Notes under the pieces: model-generated
Database searches by the model: none
What the model was told of the DNA's origin: nothing
Seen by the model: the letters and a program-made list of their open reading frames with translations, nothing else
Assembly (NCBI RefSeq): GCF_947172395.1
Contig: NC_069100.1
Coordinates: 14,722,109-14,786,108, forward strand
Direction: 5' to 3'
Origin: Bicyclus anynana
Taxonomy: Eukaryota; Arthropoda; Insecta; Lepidoptera; Nymphalidae
Length of the DNA: 64,000 nucleotides
Translations under genes and position numbers: made by a program
Shown: piece after piece, positions 24,006 through 44,616 of the stretch
Numbering within the stretch: position 1 is the stretch's first letter
Layout: each line of letters starts with the position of its first letter

Positions 24006-24007
24006 AA
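23806..24007 (+). mobile_element. RTE-type LINE, deleted 3' fragment with (GAT)n tail
   Basis: It matches the RTE coding end (gcgggcgatgga-like start, 'gaggagatccgc', 'atagctcagcgagt', 'gcagtggaagtccatc') with internal deletions. It ends in about 16 GAT triplets (about 23,958-24,006). Confidence 0.75.
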
Positions 24008-24281
24008 ATATGACTTCTTGGGCTCGCAATATTTTGTTGTAGCTGTTATGTCGTGCAATATCACAAATTTGGTTGCAGATGATACAATTGCAGAAATTCC
24101 GTTAGATATTCATTTTGGATGTCCGGAAAAGTTAGTATGCGGCAATTTGCTTCTATCCTAGGCATGCATTTCTGAAAAAGAATGACATGATTAGAGATCA
24201 GTCTTCTGTACCAACTCTAGATAAATATTTCTGATCGAATTCCTCAGGGGCTATTTAAAGGCAGCATTGCCGCCAGTACCG

Positions 24282-24592
24282 TGATAGCCCAGACCTCAGA
24301 ATATGACCTCTGCCTCCGATTCTGGGGATTCTGTAGGGAGGGAGGGGAGGGGAATCCGGTCCGGGGCATGCACCTTCAACTTTTCAGTTGCGTGCATTTT
24401 AAGAAATGTGAAGGAAAAACATCGTTAGGAAACCTGCACACCAGAGAATTTTCTTAATTCTCTACGTGTGTGAAGTCTGCCAATCCGCATTGGGCCAGCG
24501 TGGTGGACTATTAGCCTAGCCCCTCTCATTCTGTGAGGAGACTCGAGCTCAGCAGTGAGCCGAATATGGGTTGATAATGATGATGATGATTG
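24282..24592 (+). mobile_element. tRNA-derived SINE, family A
   Basis: It has the head 'gtgatagccca', a damaged B-box, then the full family body ('cagttgcgtgcattttaag', 'aaacatcgttaggaaacctg', 'ccgcattgggccagcgtgg') and the tail 'gccgaatatgggttg' plus (ATG)n. Confidence 0.8.
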
Positions 24593-24677
24593 CTGCCATT
24601 ATTCCTACCTTAAAACAGCATCACTGTGTTTCTCATTTAAAGGTAATGATTGAAATAAATGGCACAAATGCTAACTA

Positions 24678-24718
24678 AAATTTAAGTTTGTTATATTGGT
24701 AATGACAAACTTAAATTT
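24678..24718. repeat. 14-bp perfect inverted repeat
   Basis: AAATTTAAGTTTGT at 24,678-24,691 and its complement at 24,705-24,718, with a 13-nt loop. Confidence 0.8.
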
Positions 24719-24881
24719 CGTGTGAAGATATGTTTCTAGCGTCTACTACAAAATGATGCACTATTATAAGAGCGAAGGTTTTTCATTTAGGGCCGGTGGA
24801 TATATATATAAAGGTTTAACGAATCAATTTCTGATGTTGATACTAAGGAGGTTCTCAAGAACGAAAGGATCATCTGCTTCT

Positions 24882-24970
24882 TCAGTGAAATGGTTTTAAA
24901 AAACACTTAGCCTTGCGCTGTACAAACAAAATTCTTCTGTAGCATCTGGACGAATCGTTGTCAACAAGCA
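24882..24970 (-). CDS. Mucin gene 2, candidate terminal exon (two alternatives)
   Basis: Exon 3 ends in phase 0 before the last two Cys, so a short exon must follow. Candidate A, 24,917-24,882, has the better acceptor (TTGTTTGTACAG) and reads RKAKCFLKPFH then stop, giving only one Cys. Candidate B, 24,970-24,896, has a poor acceptor (ATATTGAG) but reads CLLTTIRPDATEEFC and on to a stop, giving both Cys. Neither fits the usual xC-x7-C pattern, and the true exon could lie further left. Confidence 0.25.
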
Positions 24971-25078
24971 CTCAATATTTTATCAGATCGTTTCTTAGCA
25001 CATGTAAATGCGGACACTGATCCTGTAATATTTCAAATATGGGCGCTGATTAATATCAGGCGATATAAAATCACTTAC

Positions 25079-28000
25079 CAAAGCTCGTGGGTTAAATTGG
25101 TATCCATATTTGCATTTATTCTTGACTAAGCTGCCGTAGTCACATGCATAGTAGAAACTGCAGTTCCTGACATCAGGGTAGAGGAATGAATCACCTAGTC
25201 TGCACATAGGGATAAGTATAGATGGCTTCAAAGTGGAAGGGGTGGGTCGTGTGAAACAAGGAGGTATTTTAGTAGTGGAAGGTGAAACTGATGGTAAGGT
25301 GAAAATAGGTTTTGGGATTGGAGATGTTATAGGCGGTGTTATTGTTGAAGATGAGACTGATAACGTCGACATTGCTTGTGTTGATGACTCTGTTGGTAAT
25401 ATTGTTGTTAGTGATGTATTTGCTTGTTCGGTATTTGGATAAAAAGTTGTTATAATGGGTGGTAATGTCGAAATTGAAATAGTTCCTGTTGATATTGTTG
25501 GAATGTATGAGGTTGATGCAGGTAATGTTGAACTTGTTGTGTCTGATGTTGTTTTATAGGTAGATGATTCGGTAGAAATCTTTTTTGTTGTCATTGGTGA
25601 TAAAGTTGAAGATGTTGGTGAAAAATCAGTTGTCGTAGAAAAACTCGGTTTTGTATATAATTCCTTAGAAATTGGTTGATACGTTGTCGATTCCGTTGTT
25701 TGTTTAGGAGGAACTATATACGTTGATGTATGAGCTGAGGTAGATGTTGATGTAGTTAAATCAATATTTGTTATTTCCCGAGTTGAAGGTATAGTTGCCA
25801 AGGACGTAGTTTTTGTATCCAAAGTAACAGGAGTTGAAGGTATTTCTGTCATTAGTAAATCTGTTACTATTGAAGTTGGCAATTTAGTTGATGTTTCAGT
25901 TATTGCTTCTGTCGATGTAGATGGTAATGTTGAACTTATTGAGTCTGGTGGTGTTTTATAAGTAGACGATTCTGTAAACATATTGTCTGTTGTCATTAGT
26001 GAAAATGATGAAGTTATTGGTGAAATATCAGTTGTAGTTGAATGATTTGGTTTTGTATATAATTCCGTAGAAGTCGGTTGATATGTTGTTGATTCCGTTG
26101 TTTGTTTAGTAGGAACTACATTAGTTGATGGTTGTGTTGAGGCAGATGCTGATGTAGATAAATCAACATTTGTAATTTTCCGAGTTGAAGGTATAGTTGT
26201 CATGGATGTTGTTTTTGTATCCAAAGTAACAGGAGTAGTAGTTATTTCTGTTATTATTGAATTTGTTATTTTTGTAACTGGGAGTTCAGTTGTTGTTGTA
26301 ATAGTTGGTTTTACAATAGTTACTGTTGGTATTGTTGGGATGTATACTGGAGTTGATGTAGATGTTGAACTTGTTGAGACTGGTGGTGTCTTATAAGTAG
26401 AAGATTCAGTAGAAGTCTTATATGTTGTCATTGGTGAAAATGTTGAAGTTATTGGTGAAACATCAGTTGTCGTTGAAAACCTTGGTTTTGTATTTAATTC
26501 CGTAGAAGTAGGTTGATACGCCGTTGAATCTGTTGTTTGTCTAGTGGGAACTATAAAAGTTGACGGTTGAAGTGAAGCAGATGTTGATGTAATTATATCA
26601 ATATCTGTAATTTCTCGAGTTAAAGGTAAAGTTGGCAAGGACGATAGAGTCATTAATGTAGTAGGCGAGCGTGTTGGTTTTGTGTCCAAAGTAATAGGAG
26701 TTGAAGATATTTCTGTTATTAGTGAATCTGTTACTGTTGAAATCGGCAGTTTACTAGGTATGATAGTAGTATGTTTTGTTATAGTTTCTGTTGATGTATA
26801 TTGTAATGTTGAACCTGTTGAGTCTGGTTGTATTTTATAAGTAGATGATTCAGTAGAAGTCTTGTCTGGTGTGACTGGTGAAAAAGTTGAAGTTGTTGGC
26901 AAAAACTCAACTGTCGTTGAAAGATTCGGTTGCGTATATAATTCTGTGGAAGTTAGGTGATACGTTGTTGATTCCGTTGTTGGTTTAGTAGGAACTGTAT
27001 ACGTTGAGGTTTGTGTTGAGGCAGATGTTGATGTAATGGCATCAATGTTTGTAACTTCTCGAGCTGTAGATATTGTGATAGGCGATCCTGTTGATTTTGT
27101 ATCCAAAGTAACAGTAAAAGTTGAAGGTATTTCAGTTATTAATGAATCTGTTACTGTTGAAATTGGTTGTTTACTTGGTATTATAGTAGTATGTTTTGTA
27201 AAACTTTCTATTGATGTAGATGGTAATATTGACCCTGTTGAGTCCGTTTGTATTTTATATGTAGATGATTCAGTAGAATTCTTGTATGTTGTTTCTGGTG
27301 AAAATGTTGAAATTGTTGGTAAAATATCGGTTGTCGTTGAGAGACTCGGTTTCGTATATAATTCCGTAGAAGTCGGATGGTATGTTGTTGATTCCGCTGT
27401 TTGTATAGTCGGAACTGTATAAGTTGATACTTGAACCGAGGCAGATGTTGATGTACTTAAATCAATATTTGTAATATTCCGAGTTGGAGGTATAGTTGTC
27501 ATGGATGTAGTTTTTGAGTCTACAGTAACAGTGTTTGAATATCTTTCTGTTGTTAGTAAATCTGTTACTGTCGAAATTGGCAGTTTACTCGGTTTTGTCA
27601 TTGTATGTTTTGTTATAGGTACCGTTGATGTTGATGGTAATGTTGAACTTGTCGAGTCTGGTTGTATTTTATTAGTAGATGATTCAGTAGAAGATTTGTA
27701 TGTTGTCATTGGTGAAAAAGTTGAAGTTGTTGGTGAAAATTCAGTTGTCGTTGAAAGATTCCGTTTCGTATATAATTCTGTAGAAGTTGGATGATACGTA
27801 GTTGATTCCGTTCTTTGTTTAGTAGGAGCTGTATAGGTCGATGTTTGAGCTGAGGCAAATGTTGATGTAGTTATATCGATATTTGTAATTTCTTGGGTTA
27901 TAGGTATAGTTGGCAAGGAGGATAGAGTTGACAAGGTGGTAGGTAATCCTGTAGTTTTTGTATCCAAATCAACAGACGTGGAAGTTATTTCTGTTGTTAG

Positions 28001-28678
28001 TAAATCTGTTACTGTTGAAATTGGCAGTTTACTTGGTGTTGTAATAGTATGTTTTGATATAGTTTCTGTTGATGTTGATGGTAATGTTGAACGTGTTGAG
28101 TCTGGTTGTATTTTATAAGTAGATGATTCAGTAGAAGATTTGTCTGTTGTCATTGGTGAAAAAGTTGAAGTTATTGATGTAAAATCCGTTGTGGTTGAAA
28201 GACTCGGTTTCGTGTACAATTCCGTAGAAGTTGGATGATACGTGGATTCCGTTGTTTGTTCAGTAGGAACTATATACGTCGATGGCTGGGCTAAAGCAGA
28301 TGTTGATGTTATTAAATTAATATTTGTGATTTCTTGAGTTATAGGTATAGTTGGTAAGGTTGATAAAGTAGATAATGTAGTTGTGGTAGGTAGGTCAGTT
28401 ATTATAGGAACTGTTTCTTTGTTAATTGGTAGAGGTTCTGTTATAGGAGTTTTAGTTTTTTCTGCTTCTGTTACTATATTAGGCGGTGTCGAAGTAGATA
28501 CAGGTTTTGAAGTTGGGAAAGTTGTAGGGACAGATGAAAGCTTGGTAGTTGTAACTGGAATGGTAATGGAAGTATCTGGGGCTTTAGTTGGAACGGGGGA
28601 TAAAGATGACAGTGTCTTGGTGGTTGCAGATGGGAACGTAACGTTGCAGCATATTGACAGATGCGTTGGTTGGCAACT
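25079..28678 (-). CDS. Mucin gene 2, exon 3: 3.6-kb Ser/Thr/Pro mucin exon
   Basis: 1,200 codons, phase 0 at both ends. The acceptor is TTTTTGCAG and the donor GTAAGT. It starts SCQPTHLSICC, finishing the first CBM14. It continues with about seven imperfect repeats of 135-148 residues (period about 405-445 nt), recognisable by STELYTKPSLSTTT and ESSTYKIQPDST blocks, and ends with the first four Cys of a second CBM14. Repeats are much more diverged than in gene 1, so this mucin region is older or under less homogenisation. Confidence 0.88.
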
Positions 28679-30918
28679 CTGCAAAAAGATAATATTTGCT
28701 AAAGCTTTTTATTAGGTACATCAAAAATAAAAAAGTATTTTTTTTTTACTAATAATTGACGGACTAAGCAGAAATCAACCTTTCAACCCCACCAAACGTA
28801 CCTATCGTTTTTTTTTTACCTGTTGTAGGAGCATGGTCTGACAAACATTCAGATTTTTTATAAAATCTTTTTAACAATAAAATTTAACCGACTTCCTGAT
28901 TAAAGTTCTATAAGAACCCCAGGAAGGAATGTCTTTAAATCCTAAAAGTTTATGATTTAATCGGCATGAGATTTAATGCATTACTGTGTTGGCCCGGCCT
29001 TCAAAGTGATCAGAAAGTAGCACATACGATGTTATTTTTCGCTTTTTAGATTATTTTTGTAATTTTTGAAGTCGGTTGAATTTTTTTGTTAAAAATATTT
29101 TATTTTTCTGTTTTTAGTGTGTTCTAGCACATTAAACGATAGCACCACAGAACGGGAAAATTCGTTAATGATCCATTTTAACACAAAATTAGTTAACCGA
29201 TTTTAATGAAAATTAAACTGGACCAATCTGGAACTATACCTTTTCAAACAAAAAATGTTTTATTTAAAATCGGTTAAGATATGACGAAGTTACGAGATAA
29301 CAAACATTAAAAAAAAGATAGAAAAAAAACGAGATAGATTGAAACCTATCTTTCTGGAAACAAACATGGTTTCCGAGGGATTTGTGAAAACTCAGACGCG
29401 GACGAAGTCGCGGGCGTCCGTGCTATTTAATTTTGGGCTATATTTAATCCCCGTATTATAACGGCTAGCCACTTAATTACCAGTTTGAAAAAAAGACGTT
29501 ACCGTAAAGACGTACCGGAACGCTAAATCGCTTGGCGGTACGTCTTTGCCGGTAGGGTGGTAACTAGCTACGGCCGAAGCCTCCCACCAGCCAGACCTGG
29601 ACAAATTAAGAAAATCTCAATCTACTCAGCCGGGGATCGAACCCAGGACCTCCGTCTAAAATAATGAACAAGATTGACCGTGTTCTTCATTCAAATCCTC
29701 TGGAAATTTAACAAAGGTTGTAACTCAATAAACTCGTTCATTCTAAAGTAGTCTCTATTACATTCAAAATAAGGTTTTAAGTCGATTGGGGCTCACGTGC
29801 GAGTTACCGTGACGCGGATATCAAGGACCTAGTTGTTAAAATCCTTACTTTAGTCTTCACGTCGTACAGCTTGTCCTCCGGGCAGCTGTTGAGGAAGGGC
29901 ATGGACATCCAGCAGACGATGTACGCGCTGCAGTCGGTGGGGTGCGGCTCCGTGCCCAGGGTCTGGTTGCTGCAGAGGTTCCCCGCCGCCGAGGTCAGGT
30001 AGAGCAGGAGCAGGTATAGTCTGTGCTCTGGAATAAGGTTTCTCTTCAGAACAATGTACCTAGGTAGGTGTAAGTGAGACGTGATACGAGTAGTCCAGTG
30101 GATATGACCTCTGCCTGCGATTCCGGAGGGTGTGGGTTCGAATCCGGTCAAGAATTTTCTTAATTCTCTGCGTGTGTGAAGTCTGCCAATTGGGCCAGCG
30201 TGGTGGACTATTGGCCTAACCCCTCTCATTCTGAGAGAGACTCGAGCTTAGCCTCCCGGGCAACACAATCACAAGCGACACAACGTCTTCGCCGACGAAG
30301 ACGAGGTCCTCGATATCTAACGTCACCCGGACGTGGGTTTTCTAACTCACGATCTCGGGGGCGTCCGGACTGATTCACTCAGGTCACACCCTCCCGAATG
30401 GACCGAGGTCCGAGTCTCATAGGAGACGCCTTTAGAGAGTCGTTCCGTCCTCTATCTTTATTTCAGCCTTCGGGTCTCATCAGGCGATGCTTCTGCGCTC
30501 GCCCATACCCCCGGTGACGCCGTAGTGGTACCACATGGAGCCATCGGCACTTACTCAAAACACGAAAAAAAAAAACAAATCGAGGTTAGCAGTGACCCGA
30601 ATATGGGTTGATAATGATGATATTGATATGTGTAATATACAAAAATTCATACACCCTTATAGGTAAACCACCCGGACACTAAAAACACCCTTCCTCGTAA
30701 CACATTCCACTTGTGGGTTTCATACTCTTTACCTTATTAAGGCATGGTTATTACACTACGCACTAGGTAGTCTGGTTGTCAAAAAATGCTTAAACAGAAA
30801 AAAATATTAATCTCGTAACCCAATCCGACTTGAACCTTTTCCTTATGAACCTAAAAATTCAAAAGAAGACGTTAAAATTATCTATTAAAAAAAAAAAATT
30901 TTCTTGAAACTCACCCAT
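25079..30918 (-). CDS. Secreted mucin with N- and C-terminal CBM14 domains (gene 2; last exon unresolved)
   Basis: Exons on the minus strand: 30918-30915 (ATG plus one base), 30027-29849, 28678-25079, then a short unresolved terminal exon. The split first codon joins to give MEHRLYLLLLYLTSAAG, a clear signal peptide. A first CBM14 follows (LCSNQ, PTDCSAYIVC, NSCPEDKLYDVKTK/SCQPTHLSIC). Then come about 1,060 residues rich in Thr, Ser and Pro, arranged as about seven copies of a 135-148 residue repeat, and a second CBM14 (MCRLGDSFLYPDVRNC, FYYAC, KCKYGYQFNPRAL). The domain layout suggests a chitin-bound extracellular mucin. The phase-0 intron before the fifth Cys is shared with gene 1, so the two are probably related, but the linkers differ completely. 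Confidence 0.82.
28679..29848 (-). other. Intron 2 of mucin gene 2 with SINE and Helitron-like fragment
   Basis: It contains a minus-oriented family B SINE (29,492-29,662) and a short Helitron-like 3' end near 29,370-29,430 ('gcggacgaagtcgcgggcgt'). The rest is AT-rich. Confidence 0.55.
29492..29662 (-). mobile_element. tRNA-derived SINE, family B
   Basis: It is the reverse complement of the family B head and body: B-box 'gggttcgatcccc', 'ttaatttgtccaggtctgg', 'cttcggccgtagc' and 'gccaagcgatttagcg'. It is truncated at both ends. Confidence 0.78.
29849..30027 (-). CDS. Mucin gene 2, exon 2: signal peptide and first CBM14
   Basis: 179 nt. The acceptor is TTATTCCAG and the donor AAA/GTAAGG. 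It encodes the hydrophobic stretch LYLLLLYLTSAAG and CBM14 Cys 1-4 (LCSNQ, TDCSAYIVC, NSC), ending LYDVKTK. It is more GC-rich than the flanks. Confidence 0.82.
30087..30625 (+). mobile_element. tRNA-derived SINE, family A, interrupted
   Basis: The head with B-box 'ggttcgaatccgg' and the body run to 'tcgagcttagc' (30,242-30,252). The family sequence resumes at 30,580 with 'tcgaggttagc' and the tail 'gaatatgggttgataatgat'. The block from 'tccgg' to 'agaatttt' is also deleted. Confidence 0.75.
30253..30579 (+). mobile_element. GC-rich retroposed element with poly(A), family not recognised
   Basis: About 327 bp, GC-rich, ending in an A-rich tract (near 30,565-30,579). It is flanked by an 11-bp target-site duplication with one mismatch (tcgagcttagc / tcgaggttagc). 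The poly(A) and duplication show target-primed insertion. No ORF of note was seen. It could be the 3' end of an R1/R2-type LINE or another SINE. Confidence 0.65.
30915..30918 (-). CDS. Mucin gene 2, exon 1: start codon plus one base
   Basis: ATGG is followed directly by the donor GTGAGT on the minus strand. The leftover G joins the AG that begins exon 2 to make GAG (Glu), giving MEHRLYLLLLYL. Phase, donor and the resulting signal peptide all agree, but a transcript would be needed to confirm so short a coding exon. Confidence 0.62.
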
Positions 30919-31377
30919 GTCGACCGCCGACGATCTGCCTCGCCCAATGACATAGTACGAAAGAAAACTAATTGCATTGTATTAAATAATTGGCGAAACA
31001 TCGATTTTATTCACTATTGATACCTACCTACTTAATATAATGTTAATATAATATTATATTCCTGCGACTTTGCTGTGATATTTTTTTTATAGTAGGTACG
31101 GGCCCCTGACTATTACGGGGCCCCTTAGGTGTGAAAGCAAAAATTAGTAAAATGTAATCTACAATCTCCCTAATCTGAATCCGGAGGAAAAAAAACATTT
31201 AGTACTTACTGCTAAAGAGATTTTTGGGATTTGCTCGCTTGGGTATTAGGGCCAAATAATTTGATACAGAGCCCCTCCAAGGCAAGCTACGTCACTGTTT
31301 CCGTTATTATAGTCCAGGTAACCTTGTAAGTTTAGTTAATTAACTACTAAAAATTAAATAAATAAATAAATAAATGT

Positions 31378-31535
31378 TTTCCTTCACCGTTTGAGAAACG
31401 TCAAACGTGATATTAAAATTCTTAAAATGCACACAACTGAAAAGATGGAGGTACATGCCCCGGATCGGATTCGAACCCACACCCTTCAGAATCGAAGGCA
31501 CAGGTCATGTCCACTGGGCTATCACGGCCCACCCT
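31378..31535 (-). mobile_element. tRNA-derived SINE, family A, 5' half
   Basis: On the minus strand it has the head 'cgtgatagcccagtgga', the B-box 'gggttcgaatccga' and the body up to the 'aaacggtgaaggaaaac' block, then AAAT repeats. Confidence 0.78.
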
Positions 31536-31554
31536 ACTGCCAGCGATATAGCAT

Positions 31555-31597
31555 TCCGGTAGATAGGCATATATTAAAAATATACCTATCTACCGGA
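31555..31597. repeat. 13-bp inverted repeat, 17-nt loop
   Basis: TCCGGTAGATAGG at 31,555-31,567 pairs with CCTATCTACCGGA at 31,585-31,597, and pairing continues imperfectly into the AT-rich loop. It sits just outside the family A SINE end. Confidence 0.8.
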
Positions 31598-32340
31598 TTA
31601 TGTCTATGTCGCGTAAAAACCTACTTAACATCAGGTGATATCGCAGACAATAGGGCCTTACCAAGGGCTAACCTTGCCATTAATCACATTAATATTATAA
31701 AGGCGAAAGGCGTTCGTGTGTGAGTATGTATGTTTGTTCCTTCGTTAGATACGCTGCGGCTACTGAAGCAAATTGGCTGAAATTTGGAATGGAAATAGTT
31801 TCTTTTCTGGATTTTCAACCCGAAAAAATCAATAGTCAAAAATAAATATAAAAACTGCTTCTCCATACCGGGCTTGCGAGAATTTCTCGCAAGAGAACTC
31901 GATATATCATAGCCCAACCCGTACTCGAACCTAGATCCTTTATAATCGGAAACCGCGTACATTAATTACTGGACCGAGGAGCAAAAAATGTGAAACTCGA
32001 ATTTGTCATCGATAATATTAGTGTGGTTATGAACAATGGGCAGTATTTTAGGTGACGTAACAATATTTCGATCCGCCATTGAAACATGATAAGAAACACA
32101 TGCTTGAGTCTCTTTTTCTATGTATATCTTTACTACAATAGTAGAGTAGAAATCAGATGTCTGTACTTTGAATACAATTGACTACCTTCGAATAAAATGA
32201 TCGATTTTTGACGTGACAATGTCTTATTCGATGGAGCCGACGAAAAAACTTGACTCATGCGGCGTTACCTCAGCGACTAAGTATCGCTGTCAAATTCACG
32301 AACAAAATTGTCTGCCATTTTTTGAGGAAAAAAGCGTATC

Positions 32341-32427
32341 GTTATCAACCAATATTCGGCTCACTGCTGAGTTCGAGTCTCCTCTTCCTGGTATGCAGGT
32401 TTCTTCAAGAAGTTTTCCTTCACCGTA
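32341..32427 (-). mobile_element. SINE family A remnant
   Basis: The pieces 'caatattcggctcactgctg' and 'ctggtatgcaggtttc' match the family A tail and middle with the intervening part deleted. Confidence 0.55.
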
Positions 32428-32591
32428 TGTAGTCATCGATATCATAGAGACAGTTTTTATAATCGCATTAGATCGTTTATCATATTTGACAGAAAAGTAA
32501 CATCTAGCGAGACAGGTCCTTACGCAATAAGTCTGAGGTATATTATAAAAAAAAACATGAAAAACAAACAACGTTAGTTAGAAACAATAAT

Positions 32592-42326
<9,735 letters not shown>

Positions 42327-42475
42327 ATTTACTTATTAGTTTAGTAATATTCTCTTAATTTAAATACAAAATATATTATTTTATTTATTATTGTTTACGT
42401 TTTACGGTTATGTCACAGATTAAGATTTAATAGATACGGTCATAGAGTAGAAATAGAATAGAATGTATACACAAG

Positions 42476-42490
42476 TAGCGCCCCCTGGCG
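42476..42490. promoter_or_regulatory. CTCF-like motif upstream of RNF113
   Basis: The reverse complement reads CGCCAGGGGGCGCTA, matching the core of the CTCF consensus. It lies 150 bp upstream of the RNF113 start codon, in its presumed promoter. This is a motif match by eye only. Confidence 0.35.
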
Positions 42491-43309
42491 ATCTGTGGCG
42501 TAACTATTTTTAGCCGTTTAAAACTATACCTATCTGAGTGTATAGCTATAGTATAATTTATAGTACCTACCCATAATTTTTACTTTTATTTCTGATTTAA
42601 AGGAAGTAAATGACAATAATTTTACATAAATTGTATTTTTCCTTCATTGATATTTAAAATAATGTAAAGTAAATAAATGAAAGAGCGTATAAAACTTATA
42701 TCAAATCAAAAATAAAAAACTTTTTTACTTTTATTATAATATTGTACAAGCAGCAGTTCAACATATATGTTAGTGAATGAATTAATGTATGATTGTATGT
42801 AAAGATATTCAACATACAGACAAACTCATGTTCACCTATATTTTTGAGCAAATGATCGTTACTAACATACTTCTAACATACGAGAACGTGATGTTTTTAC
42901 TAACAATGAGATGAGAACTAACACAAATGTATAATGTAGGAGGAATAGGATTGTCCGTTTGTCTTTTAGCAGAGTCGTAATGAATTAAAAATATTTATAC
43001 AAATACTACTATTTAAATATAAATAAACAAAAGAGAATTATTAAAAAATAAACATAATTCAAAACTGAACCGATTTTGATGAAACTGTACACTGTCCAAT
43101 GAGTTGAAATAGGTATCTCTAGGACAACTAAACAAATACCTACTTTTAGTCAATACAATATCGCTCTGAGAATGTCTCGGAAAGACGAAAAGTACCTATT
43201 TCTAATTCCGACCTAGGGCTCGGGCTAAAACCTAAAAATTGTGATCCGTAGCCATGTTTACCACTGGGCCATCAGAACAGTTTTAATAAATAGAAACTAA
43301 TATCTAACT

Positions 43310-43475
43310 TGTTCCAGCTCGATGATCTTTTCGTCGGACCTCATAAGAAGGCTCAGAGTCACACAGCGGGCGATGGAAAGAGCTATGTTAGGAGTATCTC
43401 TGCGTGATCGAATCAGAAATGAGGAGATCCGCAGAAGAACCAAAGTCACCGACATAGCTTAACGAGTTGCGTTGA
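43310..43475. mobile_element. RTE fragment with internal inversion
   Basis: 43,312-43,345 matches the RTE 5' coding region in minus orientation (plus sequence at 38,957-38,990). From 43,346 on it matches the 3' coding region in plus orientation (reverse complement of about 36,418-36,549). The two parts are fused head-to-head. It is also 3'-truncated. Confidence 0.82.
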
Positions 43476-44029
43476 TGAATATCTAACTTCCTATAGGCTT
43501 AAGTATGTCTATTAAATATTTCTGAGTGACTAACTCAAATTAATAAGCAAAGTTGCGTGCTTGGATAGGTGGTAACAAATTCAATCACTTATGACCTTTT
43601 GCAAATCACAAACGCGAAATAGTATACTACTTTTACGAACACACTCTATAAAATCCAAAATGTCTTAAGTCACATGTTATTTGATATTAGGATACGCCAT
43701 TTTGGATTTGCGGCCATTTTGTTCTGGTTTAAAAATGGTATACCACTTAATTTGGTTCAGAAGAAAAAGGTTGTATGTGCTTAACGAAATACCTTGCTAG
43801 TGTGACGTTTGGGCTTTTTTTAGCTTTTATTGAAAGTTTTGGAAAAGTGGCTTTCTATGGACGCGAATCCAATGATTTAATGTTTTTCCGGATGTTTTTT
43901 TGGGTCCCTTTATGAGGTAGATACTCAGTGGTGTAACCGAGGCCATTGGCGAATTTATTAAATGGGACCTCAAAAACTCAACGACCTCAGCAGTTTCTGA
44001 ACGTGTGGGCCGAACGAAGGAAGACGAAG

Positions 44030-44240
44030 ATCATGACTAATGCTCATGTACCGTTCCACCCAGTAATTGTTGAGAACTCAAAATTGTAGACGAATATGTA
44101 TACCTAGGATCGACAGTCCAGTTAGGTAGGCCAATTTCTAGAAAGAGGTGAATCGTCGAATCCAGCTCGGCTGAGTAGCGTTCGGAAAACTCCGCGACAT
44201 CTTTTCGTCCGAAATTCCTCAGTGCTTGAAGACGCATTTT
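44030..44240 (+). mobile_element. RTE internal fragment
   Basis: It matches the reverse complement of about 36,615-36,830 of the full-length copy ('gaaagaggtgaatcgtcgaa', 'cttttcgtccgaaattcctc') with many substitutions. Confidence 0.8.
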
Positions 44241-44616
44241 GTGCATTACTGAGATTAAAGTGCTAACTTAATCTACGGAACCCTACACTGCGCGTGGCCC
44301 AACACATGGCCGGTTTTTTTTGTAAATATTAGGCGTAGTAAATGACGTTCGGAAATCGGATATAGGGAAACACATTTTACTTTGTTTATGTTTTTATCGA
44401 AATATGATTTAAATTTCTTACAAAATGACGATAAGTAATAATGATTCTTAATATCCCATTGATAACAGCGGCGTTGAGGTTAATTCAGAGGAGTGATGAC
44501 GTCACAGATGTTTTTTTTAATTTAAGATATTCCTCTGACGTAGGTAGATAAATATATATCTACTTTTACTCAGTGGTGTGCACAAGGTTTGTAAGTAGGA
44601 TAGGCATTTACGATCA

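Larger units (their letters stand above)
22081..24881. other. Intergenic region between the two convergent mucin genes
   Basis: AT-rich DNA. It contains the 33-bp hairpin at 22,331-22,403, an RTE 3' fragment with a long (GAT)n tail (23,806-24,007), a family A SINE (24,282-24,592) and a 14-bp inverted repeat (24,678-24,718). No coding region was recognised between 22,500 and 23,800. Confidence 0.6.
30028..30914 (-). other. Intron 1 of mucin gene 2: SINE split by a second retroposon
   Basis: It carries a plus-oriented family A SINE (30,087-30,252 and 30,580-30,625) interrupted by a GC-rich element of about 330 bp with a poly(A) end. The remaining sequence is AT-rich. Confidence 0.6.
30919..32591. 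other. Intergenic region between mucin gene 2 promoter side and RNF113 3' end
   Basis: It contains a minus family A SINE fragment (31,378-31,535), an imperfect inverted repeat (31,555-31,597), a Helitron-like fragment (31,690-31,835) and a small SINE remnant (32,341-32,427). The promoter of mucin gene 2 should lie just right of 30,918, but I see no clear TATA box. Confidence 0.55.

Noticed and set aside
23904..24161. Protein with a poly-Asp tract
   Set aside because: The frame is built from an RTE remnant and its (GAT)n tail, with no splice sites or conserved domain.
31391..31723. Coding region overlapping the family A SINE at 31,378
   Set aside because: The translated sequence matches the same frame in other SINE copies and has no independent domain.
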